Shown piece by piece: positions 9,976 to 22,580 of a stretch of 64,000 nt of DNA. The translations under genes and the position numbers were made by a program. The stretch covers positions 37,965,753 through 38,029,752 of the forward strand of contig CM018683.1 in NCBI GenBank assembly GCA_009363875.1, read 5' to 3'. Every line of letters starts with the position of its first letter. Position 1 is the first letter of the stretch. The stretch comes from Mikania micrantha. Its lineage: Eukaryota; Streptophyta; Magnoliopsida; Asterales; Asteraceae. The notes under the pieces are model-generated. The model had not been told where the DNA came from and ran no database searches. It saw nothing but the letters and a program-made list of their open reading frames with translations.

Positions 9976-11176
9976 CGAAACCTAGGTTTGTTTAATTCGA
10001 CAAATATGAGGTCTATCATTCCTGAAACTAGTGTGAGGAACATTATACATGATTAGTTGATCAATAACCTAAGCTTTCTCATGAGAAGTTATCATATGTG
10101 TTGCATGCATGGGTTTATATAATTATGTGTGTGTGCATGGTTGTACTTGGACAAATCATGTATACATGGGTGAGTACATGAACAGGAAGGAAGCCCTAGT
10201 CATGCATGCATATATAAATAACTAATTATTGAACATATAAGATTGTTTAATAAAAAAATTAAAGTGATCATAAGCCATAAAAAAATGAAGAACTCGAAGT
10301 TGGATGATCAATTGGGAATCAAAGGTTTTTTTTTTCATTTGGGCTTAAATGGGCCTAATGGGGCTTAATTAAGCCTATCATGTATTAAATGATGACGTAA
10401 CTCAAGTAATGATATTTTGATAAAATAAAAAGCATTATGAATTTATTTAAAAGTTGGTTTAATAATTTCTAAATTGTTGTCTAATTTGAAATGTGAATTA
10501 TAAATGGCGTAGTTTTCCTTTAGTTAAATTTTGTTATAAAGGATTAACTGTAATGATTTGGTTTAAATATTTATTGGATTGATTGAATTGGGACTTTGTT
10601 ATAAATAGACAATATAATTGTCTGGATTTGCTCTAAAAACAAAGGAAACTCTGCCGAAATTTCTAAAAATGTAAAGGTAAGTTATTACAACTAAGTAACT
10701 AACTATGGGATTTGATGACCAAAAAGGGTAACTAAGATATGTTAGATTTTAGATACACTTAGCACTAAGACACTTAGTTGCACACACACCACAAGATCAA
10801 ACCCTAGGCACAACGACTATTACGCGTACTTATTATATTCGAATTCTTATAAAATAACTCAGGAACCGAAGATACTTAGCTTACAAACAGGAGTGCGCAT
10901 TTCGTGTTAGATCAAATTACATAGCAACACAGGTTAGTTCATTGCCCCTTTTCTAACATTTTTGTTTTAAAACGCGGGGCTGAGAAGCATGCGTAAACTG
11001 TTTATTTAAATTGTTTACTTAAATGCTTTTAAATTATATGTTTTACATATATATAAATGCTATCTTAGACTATGTCTAGGAAGATTTTATGCAGGTTTAC
11101 TAACCGATTTACTTATATAATAAGTGAATAATCGAGTTAAACTAAATTTTTCAATAAGTCAAAACATTTCAAACGA

Positions 11177-11308
11177 ATCAAATCAAACATTTTGACAAAT
11201 CAAGTGGGTGAATTCAAGGAATCAAATCAAACATTTTGACAAATCCAGTGGGTGAATTCAAGGAATCAAATCAAACATTTTGACAGAACAAGTGTGGGAC
11301 TTCAAAGA
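11177..11308 (+). repeat. 44-bp tandem repeat, 3 copies
   Basis: Units starting ATCAAATCAAACATTTTGAC begin at 11177, 11221 and 11265, the third diverging towards its end. It lies in the distal half of D's LTR. Confidence 0.85.
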
Positions 11309-12447
11309 AATCAAACAAAACAATCTTTGCAAAGACAACATTCAATGTTCTACAAATCAAGTGTTTGTTGAACAATGAATCAAGTGTACAATCGATCAAT
11401 GAATCTTGTATTCTATGATCAACACATCAGGTACATCTTGTGACAAAATCAGTTGAATCAATAAATCATTTTCAAGGGAAAGTCTGGGAAATATCAGAGA
11501 TAGCATACGCCAAAAACATGACGAAACATAAAATCCTGCATTTCAAGAAGTCCTAGCTAGACCGTTTGACTTGTAGGTCGTATGTTTGAGGATATTTACA
11601 GTTTCCCTAACTACTAAGTACCTAGATTGACAGACTAGTCTACTCGAGTATGACCACAGGCCCCAATCAATAGGACTTAGATTTTATTAAATGTTTATTT
11701 AATTATTTAATTAAGCATTTATAACTGTTTATACAATTACTGCAGTTAATCATATTGTGTGATGAACTTGTGAAATCAATATGGATTTCAAATGATTTTG
11801 ATTACAGGGACAAAGAACAGTTGGATTTTTGGGTTAATGAGAAGGGTAAAAATGCTTAACTATCATTAACAACAGTGTCATATACGGATTAGTATGTGGT
11901 GGGACGGTGGTTGGGCGGGCGGTAAGTTCGACCCTACATATGCCCTATATATAAGCATATCGATCCGGATATTACATGTGGAGTTAATGAGGTTAAGGTC
12001 TTTACCAAAGGAGGTTTCAAAACATTTTCAACTACTAAAACTATATGAACTCACCAACCATGTGTTGACTTTTATTTTTGCATGACTTCTCAGGTGACGA
12101 ACAGGTCAACTAGGAAGCTTATGCTTTTGGACTAGGGCTTCGGATAGAAGACTTAGTATTTTTGGACCTGCATATTTTTGGAACATCATTATACAATTAT
12201 TTGTATATCTTGTGCAGTTTCGAGATAGATAATTTATGATGTTCATGATTGGATTTACATTGTTAAATTATGAACGATAAGGATGTAATTTAACTTTGTA
12301 ATTCTAATCAATTTAGCATTTCTCATTTATATCATGTGCAATGTAAACAATCTGATCACTTTCGATTATCATTCACGATATCGCGCCCCGGGAACCTTCC
12401 GCCCGACGGGGAAACCCGATCCTACCCCGCCGGCTCGGAGTGTGACA

Positions 12448-13118
12448 GTACTATCAGAAGTACTAGACAAAAATGCAGTCTGAATTTTGGCAGATGAAGC
12501 AGGCGGTGTAACTACAGAACCACCATATAATGAAGGATCTTGTGTAATATTCACTCGTCATGCTTTCCTTTTATCCTTCATCTCTTGTTCCTGAAGCTTT
12601 TGAATAAATTCTACCAAGGTTAGTCCTTGTATATTCTCTCGTAAGATCAACACTAAAGAGTTCCACTTGTCTGGTAAAGCATCAGCAAGACAATCAATCT
12701 TCTCATCTTCAGAATATTCGATGCCACACTTTCTCACTACTATCAGCAGATGTCTGTATCTTGTGATTAAAGCTTCTAGACTTTCATTTCCTATGAAGTT
12801 GAAGCTTTCAAATTATTTACGAATGTATGTAGCTTTCATCTTCTTAAGATTTGTATTACCTTCAACTGTAGCTTCCAAGGCATTCCAAAGACCATAAGAA
12901 GTCTTGTGCTCATCAAATTGATGTAATATTTGATTTTGAATAGCCTGACTAAGCATCCAGTAAGCCTTTTTCTCTGAATCATGCTTCTTACACTCATCAA
13001 TATCTAGTCTCTCTAAAAGTTTACATAAATCGGTTCCCACAACTTTAGATCTCTCATATGTGTAGATTTGGTGAAATCTTGTTAGGATCGATCTAGAAGC
13101 TCTACAATCTATCAATCA
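12448..13118 (-). pseudogene. Element G: copia-type gag fragment
   Basis: Minus-strand translation gives a Ty1/copia Gag core (DSEKKAYWMLSQAIQNQILH, then KTSYGLWNALEATVEGN, then a region with EYSEDEKIDCLADALPDKW). The frame is cut by TAA at 12813-12815 (CAA to TAA likely) and TGA near 12560. The usual Gag N-terminus is missing and the primer site after the LTR is degraded; only AGAGCTTC is recognisable. It is truncated at 12448 by D's insertion; the rest of the element would lie left of D. Confidence 0.75.
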
Positions 13119-13580
13119 TGTTCGGAATCCATGGTTGATATAGAATGAATCAAAGAACAAACAAGTAATTCCATAAACAAACTTCTTTTATTAATCAACA
13201 AATGATTACAATCTCACACAGAGAGTTTTCTCACATAGAGAATTACAATCAGGTTCTGTCAAAATTCTGTCAAAAGTTACAAAGAAATCAGACAAACCTT
13301 CTATTTAAACAATCAGGTATCAGCCGAACCTATCTACTAGCCGAACCTCTAGGTTCGTCAGCCGAACCCTTAGGTTCGCTGGGAGAACCCTTAGGTTCGC
13401 TAGACGAACCTAGGTTGCCAAACCTATAGGTTCGCCGAACCTTCCCCAGGTTATAGGTTCGCCGAACCTGCCAAGGTTCGTGGGCCAAACGAACCTATGC
13501 AAAACCTATAGCCGAACCTATACAAAACTTTAAATAAATTCCATTTTTGAATAACAAACTATTACAATTATGCACTAACA
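13119..13580 (-). repeat. 462-bp copia LTR shared by G (as 5' LTR) and E (as 3' LTR)
   Basis: Bounded by TGTTCGG and CTAACA. On the right it is preceded, in element sense, by a polypurine tract (AGGGGGAGTT, 13581-13590) that follows E's ORF3. On the left it is followed by G's gag. It carries AGGTTCG/CGAACC copies at 13320-13510 upstream, in element sense, of a TTTAAATAG box near 13305. No second copy is in the window, so edges are inferred. Confidence 0.72.
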
Positions 13581-13612
13581 AACTCCCCCTTAATAGTTGC
13601 TATCAAAAATCA

Positions 13613-16332
13613 TCAAACTTCATCTTCAACTTTGTCTTCATCTTTATCTTTAACTCTACTTGATTCACCAACAGTATCACTAACAACATTATCCACTGCT
13701 CGTATAACAACTGATCGAGGAATCTTCGCTAAACTCTCAGCTTCCAACTTATCATCTCTATCATCTCTTTCCTCTTGAACTTTCATCAATTCAACATACA
13801 GGTAATTCACATCATCCCAATTGCATCCAGAATGTATACCCAAAGTATAACACATTCTAGCAATGGTTTGAAACTGAATTGCCATGTCTTTTTAACTTAC
13901 TCCAAAATCATGAAATCCATCATCTGCATATATCTCAGCCATATTGAGTAGATCAGTATCATCCTTTGAACAATTTACAATCCACACAAGATCTAACAGT
14001 CTGATCACTCTCCACTTGTCATCTTGTTTCAAAAGAATTACCCCTTCAGATGTCTGCTCATCATAGAACCAGAATTTGAAATAAAGATTCCAATTCTGTT
14101 CAATCATTCTCAGTCTTGGTCTTTTGAACACTATCGGCATTGAATATCCATGAATTTTATCTCTAACTTGAGGTGAAAGCAAACTCCAACCAGTCCTGGC
14201 TTCTTTCTTCAACAACCTTTCAAAAGTTTCATTATGATTTGTCTGGATAGGTTTGATCATCTTCAGTTTAGACAATTGCATGCACTAAAATGATGGTAAA
14301 CTCATCAAGTCCAAAGCTTTACCAAAATATTTACATCCGTCAATCCTTTTCACAACATAACAACCTTTATCTGCAAGACTTCCTGGAATATTATGAAAGT
14401 AACCATAACTCACAATTTTTCCAATCATCTTTGATTTGGATCCAAGCTTATATCTTTTGAATTGTGTAGTTTGGTTTTCTTGAACTTTGTTGTCAATCAC
14501 TTCAATCATCTTCTTAAAAATATACAAATGATCAACAATATATTTTGTCTCCTCCTGATATTCTTTCCAAAAATCCATATTTGTTTTTTCTTTAACCGGA
14601 TCCAATAATGTCTTTGACATACTTCCAAGTTCAAAAATTTTATTTAAAGTGTTCATGTTATACAAATCTTCATCGATTATATCATCCTTTTCAAAATCAG
14701 ATAAATCCATCTCATCATCTTGCTCAAAATCAAACATCTGATCAGCATCAATCTCAAATAAATCATGAAAGTCTTGTGCAGAATAACCACCAGCAATTTC
14801 ACCTTCCTCTAAATCTTTATCAGATGAAATCTCAACTATCAATCGGTGCAAATCAACATCAGAATTCATTTTAAACAATTTAAGAAATGTGGGCAACGAG
14901 TAATCAATAATCCTCTCAGGATTTTCTATTGCATCTAAATCTTCAAACTCAACTTCATTACAATCAGTAGACCTATCAGAAACAACACTAATTGGAGTAA
15001 CTTCCATAGCAATCTTTGACGAATCATATAAAACAATGGCTCCAGTCATAGAATCCAATCCACCAGCTCCACTACTCACACCTCCCATATCTCCATCATC
15101 TCCTCCATCATCATCATCATGAGCATTCAAGCTCGGATGTTCATCCACATCACTAGCATCATAGTCTACCTTCTCCTCTTCCTTCTCCTCTTCATCATCA
15201 TCAATATCAACAACCACCTTCTTCACACCAGATCCTGAAGCTTCAGTTGTAGAAGCTTTAGCTTCCAACCCTCTAATCTTTTGCCTGAGATCAGTATTTT
15301 CATTCTTTAGCTCAACCATTTCTTCATTCTGTAGCTTGACAAAAAATTCCAAATCAGAAATCCTTTCACTCATCCTCTTCTTCTCAGCTACATCCTCTTC
15401 TCTCCATTTGATCAATTGACTAATCTGAGCTTTCATCTCATCAAGTTCATTTGTGCCCGAGGAGGAAGATTGATCAGCTTTAGCTTTATCCCTTTCCATC
15501 TTATAAAGATCAAACTCTTTTTTCTTCGGAGTTCACTGTCATCATAGTCCACAGTAAAGTTTAAATCACCTAGATTATCTAATCCTTCAAATAAAGATTC
15601 ATCCCTAGGAATAGACTCAGAAGGAAATGAAGTATATGGAAATGATGTAGTGACAGTTATAGCATCAGCAAAACATGAAACAAATGTAGCTACATTTACA
15701 AACTTAGGAGTTTGTAAAGTAGAAACAGGAACAGAAGCTGGAGTAGTAAAAACTGTAGCAGATGAAGAAGTAATCACAGGAATAGATGAAGCAGAAATAG
15801 TAGAAGTCACAATGGATGAAGACACAACGGTCTTAGTAGCTTTTGACTTCTTCTTCTCATATGGCCCTTTTTCCATTCTCTTTATTTTCTTAGGTCTAGA
15901 AGACTCAAGCTCTTCAACTTGAAAACTAGGATCAGCCCTTTCTTCTCTTGCCTCTTCGGATTTGTCAGTAGCAGTCCTCTTCTTCAATCTTTTTACTGTA
16001 CTTCCCATCACAATTGTTTCCAACTCTGACTCTGATTCAGTAGATTCTTCACCTTTATCTTCATCAACAGGAACATCTTGTTGCTTTGGCAACACAACAT
16101 GAATGGGTTCCTGAGAACTTGATTCCTGCCAACACAACATGTAGACTTCCTTGACTGTTGCCTTGGAGGAGGAGGTGGTGGTTGTGGCTGATCATCATCA
16201 TTATCATCAAAATCTTCAGTATCAGACTCGGACTCTGCATGTCTCCACCTATCATCCTCAAGTGCTAAATAGTTAGCTCTGACACAGTGTCCTATCAATT
16301 CTTTCTCTAAAATAGCATCTCCACTTCTTTGA
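13613..16332 (-). pseudogene. Element E accessory ORF3, distal (C-terminal) part
   Basis: This continues the ORF begun at 41777; F's insertion separates the parts between ...GQVRVYQ and RSGDAIL. In order: a ladder of acidic and proline-rich residues, a basic nuclear-localisation-like cluster (PKKIKRMEKG then KKKSKATKT), a Ser/Thr-rich region, a coiled coil (about 15330-15480), an acidic tract (about 15050-15230), and a C-terminal domain with YVVKRIDGCKYFGKALDL that resembles F's YLVKRMNG...F. It is decayed: frameshifts near 16130 and 15520, stops at 14285-14287 and 13892-13894. It ends about 23 bp before the polypurine tract, the env-like position of SIRE copia elements. Function unknown; see findings for the regulator hypothesis. 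Confidence 0.75.
16328..16332. other. Target site duplication of F, left copy (TTTGA)
   Basis: TTTGA here matches 41072-41076 on the other side of F. Both copies lie in E's ORF3, and removing F plus one copy joins the coding sequence in frame. Confidence 0.95.
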
Positions 16333-16721
16333 TGTAGGTCTCAAACCAGATCAAGAACGAAACTTTATCTTTTAAATCATCATCAATGATCTCTAACAAG
16401 TGCGGAATCCAAGTTAGAATCAAGAAAGCAAGTAGAAAAATGTAATCTTTGTATAAATACTGAAAATTCGAGTACAAGTGCCTCAATACGTCTAGAGAGC
16501 AAATGCCTCGGGATTCCGACCTAAACCTGTACAAAATAAGTCTATTTATACTAGGCCTAGGTGTACTCAAAATCTAATACAAAATAGTTCGAGTACACGA
16601 ACACATGGTGTACTCGAACCTGTGGAGTACTCAAACTTGCTGTACATGAAAATAATCAAAATCTGACTTTGACTCTTCCTAGGTTGACTTTGTCAGTCTT
16701 CAACGATTTTAGGGCTCTACA
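16333..16721 (-). repeat. 3' LTR of F (389 bp)
   Basis: TGTAG...CTACA ends. By eye it differs from the 5' LTR at about 14 of 389 positions. A TATAAATAG box (16541-16550 on the plus strand) has GTACTCGAAC-like motifs upstream in element sense. The polypurine tract AGGGGGAGTT is at 16722-16731. Confidence 0.94.
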
Positions 16722-16743
16722 AACTCCCCCTAGACTGGCGAAG

Positions 16744-18237
16744 TTAGCCAATAGGAAGAGTGACATTGTGTGGTCCAGCTCCAGCATAAATTTTCAGCTC
16801 GACAGCATAAGCAACTACGCGAGTGAATGGCTTAGCTTCATCATCATTCCCAGAGTATACTCGTATTGGAGACTCATGTAACTTCATCATGTCTTCCTTT
16901 CCGTAATTCAAGAGATCCATAGGGTCAAGAATGATATCAACATCATCAACATTGTCTTTGTTCTTGATGATGACTGCTGCAAGATTGAGATCGTCATAGT
17001 ATCAAGATAAGAAGTTGGCCAATGAATTGTCTGGAACTCTAGGAGACACTGGAACTGCTATCTCATCATGAGGTGGAGGATACTTATAGTATATCCAAGG
17101 CTTCTTCGTCTTCAGATCGATAATGCAAGTTGAAGTAAAACGTCTTCCCTTGGCTGTGCGCATCACATGAAAGTCCTTCGGAAGGATTGAAGAACATAGC
17201 TTTGTTGATGCTTTGAATATTAACCTTTGGCATTGTGCAGAAATCTCTCGGCTTCTTATAGAATTCGACCTTTCCATTCATCCTCTTTACCAGATAAATG
17301 TCCCTTGCTTTGTCATACATCCAGCAGCATATGTTGGACCTGTCATTGCGAACAGCGAACATGTTTCTATCATCGAAAATAAATGTGTGCTCTGGATGCT
17401 CTTCATTTATCTCTTTGAACCAAGCAGCTTTATCCACAGGAGGAGACGGTGTCCAATCCTTCTTCTTGTCAAACCAGCTGACAATCACTTCATGGAGAGA
17501 GGTGACCTCCTGTCCCAATGCATAAGCGTATTTGTGGGCATACAAATAATCAATATAAGGATCGGAGGAGACGTTGCCAAGGATAATGTTTTTCGGTTCC
17601 TCTTCGACTGATGCCCCTGTGGAAGACTCAGCTTCTCCTTCAGCTTCTTTACCGATTCCATCAAAAAGATAATCATCAGGAAGATCCTTGAAGAAGTCAT
17701 CAAGCCCGGTATTCTCCATATCAGCTCCTGGAAGACTTTCACCGAATAGAATGTCATCGGGAATATCTCCAAACAGATCATCATAGTGACTGGTGGGCTT
17801 TCCTGAAGAGGATGGATTCCTAGTGGCTCCTCCTTGATCTTTGTTGTCTGGAGGTCCTTGATCCTTTCCTTTATCGTCTCCACCATTATCATCCTCCTTG
17901 TCATCCTTCTTTTCAGGCGAATCCTTCTTATTCTGATCATCACCATCATCATTATCATCACTATCATCATTATCATTATCATCCTTATCCTCATCATCAT
18001 ACTCTAGGACTTCTTCTCCTTTCAGTGTTTTGATTTCTTTGCTAATGTTGTAGTTTTCTATAGAAAGGAATTTGATGACCTTTCGGTGTGCCTTGATCTG
18101 CCCCTGAAACTCCTCTAGTTTGTTTGTTATCTTTAGCATTTCTTATTTCATGATTCGGATATCGGCATCCTTTTCTTCAGCTTCTCTTTCAAGTATGAAG
18201 ACTCTGTCTTGCAAACCAATGAGATCGACAGGCACTT
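16744..18237 (-). pseudogene. Element F accessory ORF3, distal (C-terminal) part
   Basis: Continuation of the ORF at 31113-32484, separated by H. It starts with a coiled coil (LQDRVFILEREAEEKDADIR..., then KITNKLEEFQGQIKAHRKV), then a long Asp/Glu/Lys-rich stretch, then a C-terminal domain with FDDRNMFAVRNDRSNICCWM and YLVKRMNGKVEFYKKPRDF. A TAA at 18143-18145, a frameshift near 17180 and a TGA at 17002-17004 break it. The frame is otherwise open to TAA at 16744-16746, only 12 bp before the polypurine tract. The domain plan matches E and J although sequence identity is low, so ORF3 is an old component of this copia lineage. Confidence 0.72.
18233..18237. other. Target site duplication of H, left copy (CACTT)
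   Basis: CACTT also occurs at 31113-31117. Removing H plus one copy restores a continuous ORF3 frame in F. Confidence 0.93.
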
Positions 18238-19941
18238 TGATGTGTGCAAAGTAGTTTAATTAAAAATAATAAAAATCAAAACTAACCTAGACACTAAGTA
18301 ATACTCTAGACTCTCTAAACTAAACTACTAACAGGCAAGTGAACCTATCGAGAAGTAGTACAGAAAAGCAAGTCCGGATATCGAACCCACCGACTCCTAT
18401 TGAAAGTGCAAAAACGAACTCAATTACTTATCTATACAAAAGACTTAAATTAAACTAGTTGTTTTAAAGGGGGGTTTTGTAAATAACTAATCAAACGGAA
18501 AATTATAAAATTCTGAAAACTGAATTAAGACTTGAATGGGAAAACGCAACTAAAACTCACTAATGATGATGAGACTACCTAGGGTTTACTTTATACATGT
18601 CTAATGTGTTTAGATTGATTATGGAACTTGGTTTGGAACCGGGATCTTTTAATATTAACTCATTAACAGATCATAGATTCTTTAACCCTTTTTAAAGATT
18701 TCAACTAAAATGCCTACAAGTATTTTAAACACCGGTTTATGTTAATTACTCTCACAAGTTAACCAACCCATTAATGGTATGTCATAAAAACCATCTACCT
18801 CACGGAAACGATAGTTTCAATACATCAAATGTAAAGGATAATAAGGAAATTCATCTTGGACTTAGCATACAAGATTATGTCTAATTATCATAATCTTGGT
18901 CTTCTCACAAAGACTTTAACTAGTTATTAAACATTCAAGATATACTAACAAACCCTCACCTCACGGCTATTGAATTTGGTTAAACATTTAGTTCATTTGT
19001 GACCTAATCATCATTCCTATGAATCACTACGTCTAGTAATCCATCCACAAATCAAGAACACAAATTGACCTAGCACGCACCTATTATACGAAAGACATTC
19101 GCCAAAGCACATGAGGAATCGATAACCCGAATCACAAACAACATAAAAATTTATACACATCCAAGAATCAAAACCAAATCGTTATACCATTAAAAGATTC
19201 AAACTTGTTCCACAATCAATCGTTACCAACATTCAAACATGAATATTTGTAAAACCCTAGGTGGTCTAAAAGGTTTAGCCGCAAATCATCATGAAAAAAC
19301 AGGAAGAAATAGTGTAAAAACCAATATCAAACATCAGTCAAAAGAGAATAACAAGAAGGGAAGAAGAACCGATCACGTTACACCCTTCGGATCACTCGTC
19401 TAGGGCTTCCCGATGATCCAAATCAACTCCAATCTTGTATCCTTGCTTCTAGTTGCCTCCCAGGTCGTCTCTGATCGTCCAAAATCGAATCTCCCCGCCT
19501 CCAGCCGTTTCCAAATCATAAAACTCAAAATTCTGAAAAATTAACCTTATCGCGCTACGCGACAGGCCTCGAGAATACCTTCGCGCTACGTGACAACCGT
19601 CACTACCCGACAAATTAGTCGGGTCAAACCCGCAATCATTAAAAGGGCAAAATGGTCATTTTCCACCTGTCGCACTACGCAACAGGGTTTTCTATGGCGG
19701 TCGCGATACATGACAAGGACTTTTTCCCAGAATTGTTCTTCTTTTGATCATCGGTTCGTTCTCGTCCATCCGAGAGCTGGTTTTCTTTATCTTTCGTGCC
19801 AAAATAGCATGTTTATTACCTGCAAGCAAACATTTTGTGGAAATGTGAAGAACCAGCATCAATCGACTCTAAAACTGAATAAAACTATACAAAAATCAAT
19901 TAGAAACAAATAGAAAAGCATATGTGTTTTACAACACATCA
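18238..19941 (-). repeat. 3' LTR of H (1,704 bp)
   Basis: Matches 29418-31112 over its full length with scattered substitutions and a ~15-bp block near 18333 absent from the other copy. Repeated GTCGCGTAGCGCGAC-like words occur at about 19550-19710. The small ORFs in it are fortuitous. Confidence 0.93.
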
Positions 19942-21240
19942 CATCCCCACACTTATCTCTTTTTCGTCCCTGGAAAAGACCTATGCAAAAATCTGGGATC
20001 ACAGTTGGAAAAAATGGTTTCTACACAATTAAACTCATTAATTTAAAATTAAATGCCTTGGAAAAGATTGCAAGTATTGTTATCACTAATTTTTCCAGTC
20101 CCTTAGTCATGGTCCGTTATGTTCATGTTCTACATTTCATTTCATTAGACCCACACTTAGGAAATTAAAACCAAATCAATCCTGGATTCTAGCTTTCAAG
20201 TCATCCTTACATATAAACAAACAAGAAATTTCTCAAATCAGATTTTTATAATGGAAGCAGATGAAAGCGTGAGCATTTTTCTTTTATTCATTTTTTTATT
20301 GAACTTAGCTTAGTGGTGTTTCAACCAGGCTGTAACCCGGCGTGTGACACATAAGTTTCTTGTCCAACTTCTTTTATTTAATTTTTCTTTTTACTCAGCT
20401 TATTTGGTGAAATGGAGGCGCCATAAGACTCGGATTTATTCTCATAAAAAGAGTACTTATGTGCCAATCAAAAAATCAGATTTTCAAAACTCTAATCCGT
20501 TATTATGCAAAGATTTCTTTCTGGCTAGAAAACAGTTTCATCAATTCCAAACTCACAAGATGTTTCTCATGAAATTCATGTATTTAAGTAAAATTTAAAC
20601 CAATCCTAAGGAAAAAATTAATCAGTTGAGCCTACCTACACATCCCATGACCAAAGCATAAAACCAAACCAACTAGCTAACCATGCATGAAACCACAAAA
20701 CCCAACTTTTCTATCATTTACCATCATGCTTTTTGCAACCAACTCTAAACAAGGACCAAAAAGAACTAAGCTAGAGATGTAAAGCAAAAATTTTGACTCA
20801 AAAACTACTAATAAAGCACAATTAAACTAAAAACAAAATTAACTAAACTAAATTAACTAAACTAAGTTTCCCATCCCCACACTTAAACTATACATTGTCC
20901 CCAATGTAGAGTAAAAGGAAACCCAAAATAAAACTAAGAAAAGAAAGAAAGTTAAAAAGGAAAATGACTTAGCTGGTTAAGAAGAAGACTGTCAAGTGCC
21001 AGTCTTTCCACAAAAGCACTTCACTCAACAAAATGCTCCACAAGCCATAAACAACCATATAAAACAAGCACCACAAAGATCAAGATAAATAACCATGAGT
21101 TCCAAAAACAGTAATCAACCACAACCAAAATAAGTTCAAATTTCACCAACCCATACCCAACCAACAAATGTCAAAAGGTACAAATGTTCAATAATCATAC
21201 ACAAGCTGCAAGAAACCATCATGCTCAAACCTCCCAACAC
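19942..21240 (-). other. 3' untranslated region of H
   Basis: The polypurine tract (AAGTGTGGGGA in element sense) lies next to the LTR at about 19943-19953. The remaining ~1.3 kb is AT-rich with no supported gene, tandem repeat or recognised RNA. Confidence 0.6.
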
Positions 21241-22579
21241 CTACTCGTCATCGTCTCCCCCATCATGCTCTTTAGGAGCCCTGTAAAATTCTGGTATGTT
21301 GATGTTAAGTGAAGTCATCAAATACCTCATACCGTCCTCCTGTCTCCTCTGATCATGATCCCTCCACTCTCTGTACTGATCATGGTATCCATCCTGTGAC
21401 ATAAAGATTCCAAAGTAAGTGGATCAGGGATGGGCTCCCGGAGTGGGTACTGCCTCGGGGGGTAATCTCTCCTAAAAAAAGGCCTCTGCGTGTGAGTTGG
21501 GACTGAGCCCATTACTACATCTGCTGCAGGTGTTCCGTGTGGAGGCATCACCTGAGGCCCAACCATAAATCCAGCCCACCTTGGTGGGTTGTCTCTCTCC
21601 ACAATCCCAGCTCTCTGCAAATCCCTCAAATCTATTGGGGTGGTCAACGGTCCTAAGGTCATCAAGTCAGGACGATATCTATCAAAAACTCCCAAATATT
21701 CTGCCATCCGGTATATATATGGACCCATATCCAATCTAGCTCGTCCTCCACCCCTCCTAGCTTTGGCTAAAGAAGTGGTCAACACACATGCCACATTCGC
21801 CTCTCTTCCAGTCACCATACAATACAAGCAGAAAAGGTCAATCCAGTTGACCTTTTCCTCCCATGAACTCCTACCCACGACAGTACATGCTAAAACCCTA
21901 TGAATATATCTCAACAAAGGATCTCTGATGTTCGATTCAAGCATACTGGTGCAAAACAGGGCATCAGCAATCGTGGCCCAGAACTCACTCAAATCCACCT
22001 CAGAAAGACAGAAATCTCTGTCCTTCTTGGTGACTCCCCTCAAAGCCTGCACAAAATCCGGGGATAGGACCTCAGCCTCAGTATAAAAACCACATACAAC
22101 AGCAACCGTGGAATGGACATCTCATAAACACGCCTCCCTAACGAAAAGGAAATAGCATCCAAGGACTCAAACTCCGAATCATCATACATAAAGGTTGAGT
22201 GAAACTCTATGGTCAATTCCTTATATTGAGGTCAATCACACGCCAACACCCGCCTCCACCTGGGTCCTAAAAGCCTTTCCAACCTATCTCTCTGGCCTAA
22301 TTGGTCAACTAGCTCCCAATTTATATTTCTATGGTGAAATAGTTCTAAAGATACAAACCTATCAAGCCTGTCTCTCTCAAAAGTGCCCATTTCAAACATT
22401 AGGAGAGTGTGGTCTTTCAATCTTCTGGTTTTGATGACTGGTATCCGCTCAGCTTCAAGATATCGGATCGTCCTTTAATCCCTTTGTGGTTGAACTGGGG
22501 AACTGGGTTCTCCCCGGGGTCTTGGAACTGGCCCCCTTCTTCTTTTCCCCCCTGCACCTGATGAGCTTGCTCCTGACAT
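21241..22579 (-). pseudogene. H env-position ORF (Athila ORF-1-like), broken
   Basis: The ATG at 22577-22579 begins MSGASSSGAGGKRR. Downstream pieces in different frames include FERDRLDRFVSLELFHHRNINW and a longer segment (22052->21327) with HRVLACTVVGRSSWEEKVNW and VACVLTTSLAKARRGGG. A final piece in another frame ends with EHDGGDDDE at TAG 21241-21243. The layout and the HRxL...LF.LYCM pattern resemble the ATHILA ORF-1 family that sits between pol and the 3' LTR; that assignment is from memory. Stops and shifts near 22480, 22230 and 21390 show it is dead. Role in the family is unproven; no membrane segment is obvious. Confidence 0.65.
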
Positions 22580-22580
22580 C

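Larger units (their letters stand above)
7490..12447 (+). mobile_element. Element D: chromovirus remnant (integrase end plus 3' LTR), interrupted by A
   Basis: The sequence resumes in the integrase reading frame exactly where A's LTR ends and continues through a stop codon, polypurine tract and LTR. The protein is clearly related to A's but distinct, and the LTR is largely different, so it is a sister family. Its 5' part should lie upstream of A, outside the window. Its LTR abuts copia gag codons at 12448, so D inserted into G. Confidence 0.88.
8270..12447 (+). repeat. 3' LTR of element D (4.18 kb)
   Basis: It runs from TGTAACATCAG to CTCGGAGTGTGACA. It contains a mixed CGAACC and GAGTACTCG array (9330-9975), GC-poor DNA, a TTATAAATAG box near 10597, a 44-bp tandem repeat (11177-11308) and a GC-rich final 70 bp. 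The length is unusual even for Tekay elements. I see no internal coding module. The second LTR is not in the window, so the exact edges rest on TG...CA ends and coding junctions. Confidence 0.82.

Noticed and set aside
13613..16332. Calling ORF3 a viral-type envelope
   Set aside because: Position is env-like, but no signal peptide, membrane segment or glycoprotein features are visible.
17485..18000. Met/Ile/Arg-rich ORF opposite to the acidic tract frame
   Set aside because: It is a shifted frame of the Asp/Glu-codon-rich part of F's ORF3.
19590..19913. ORFs within H LTRs (also 30869-31069)
   Set aside because: LTR sequence; the two copies disagree in frame and length, and no domain is seen.
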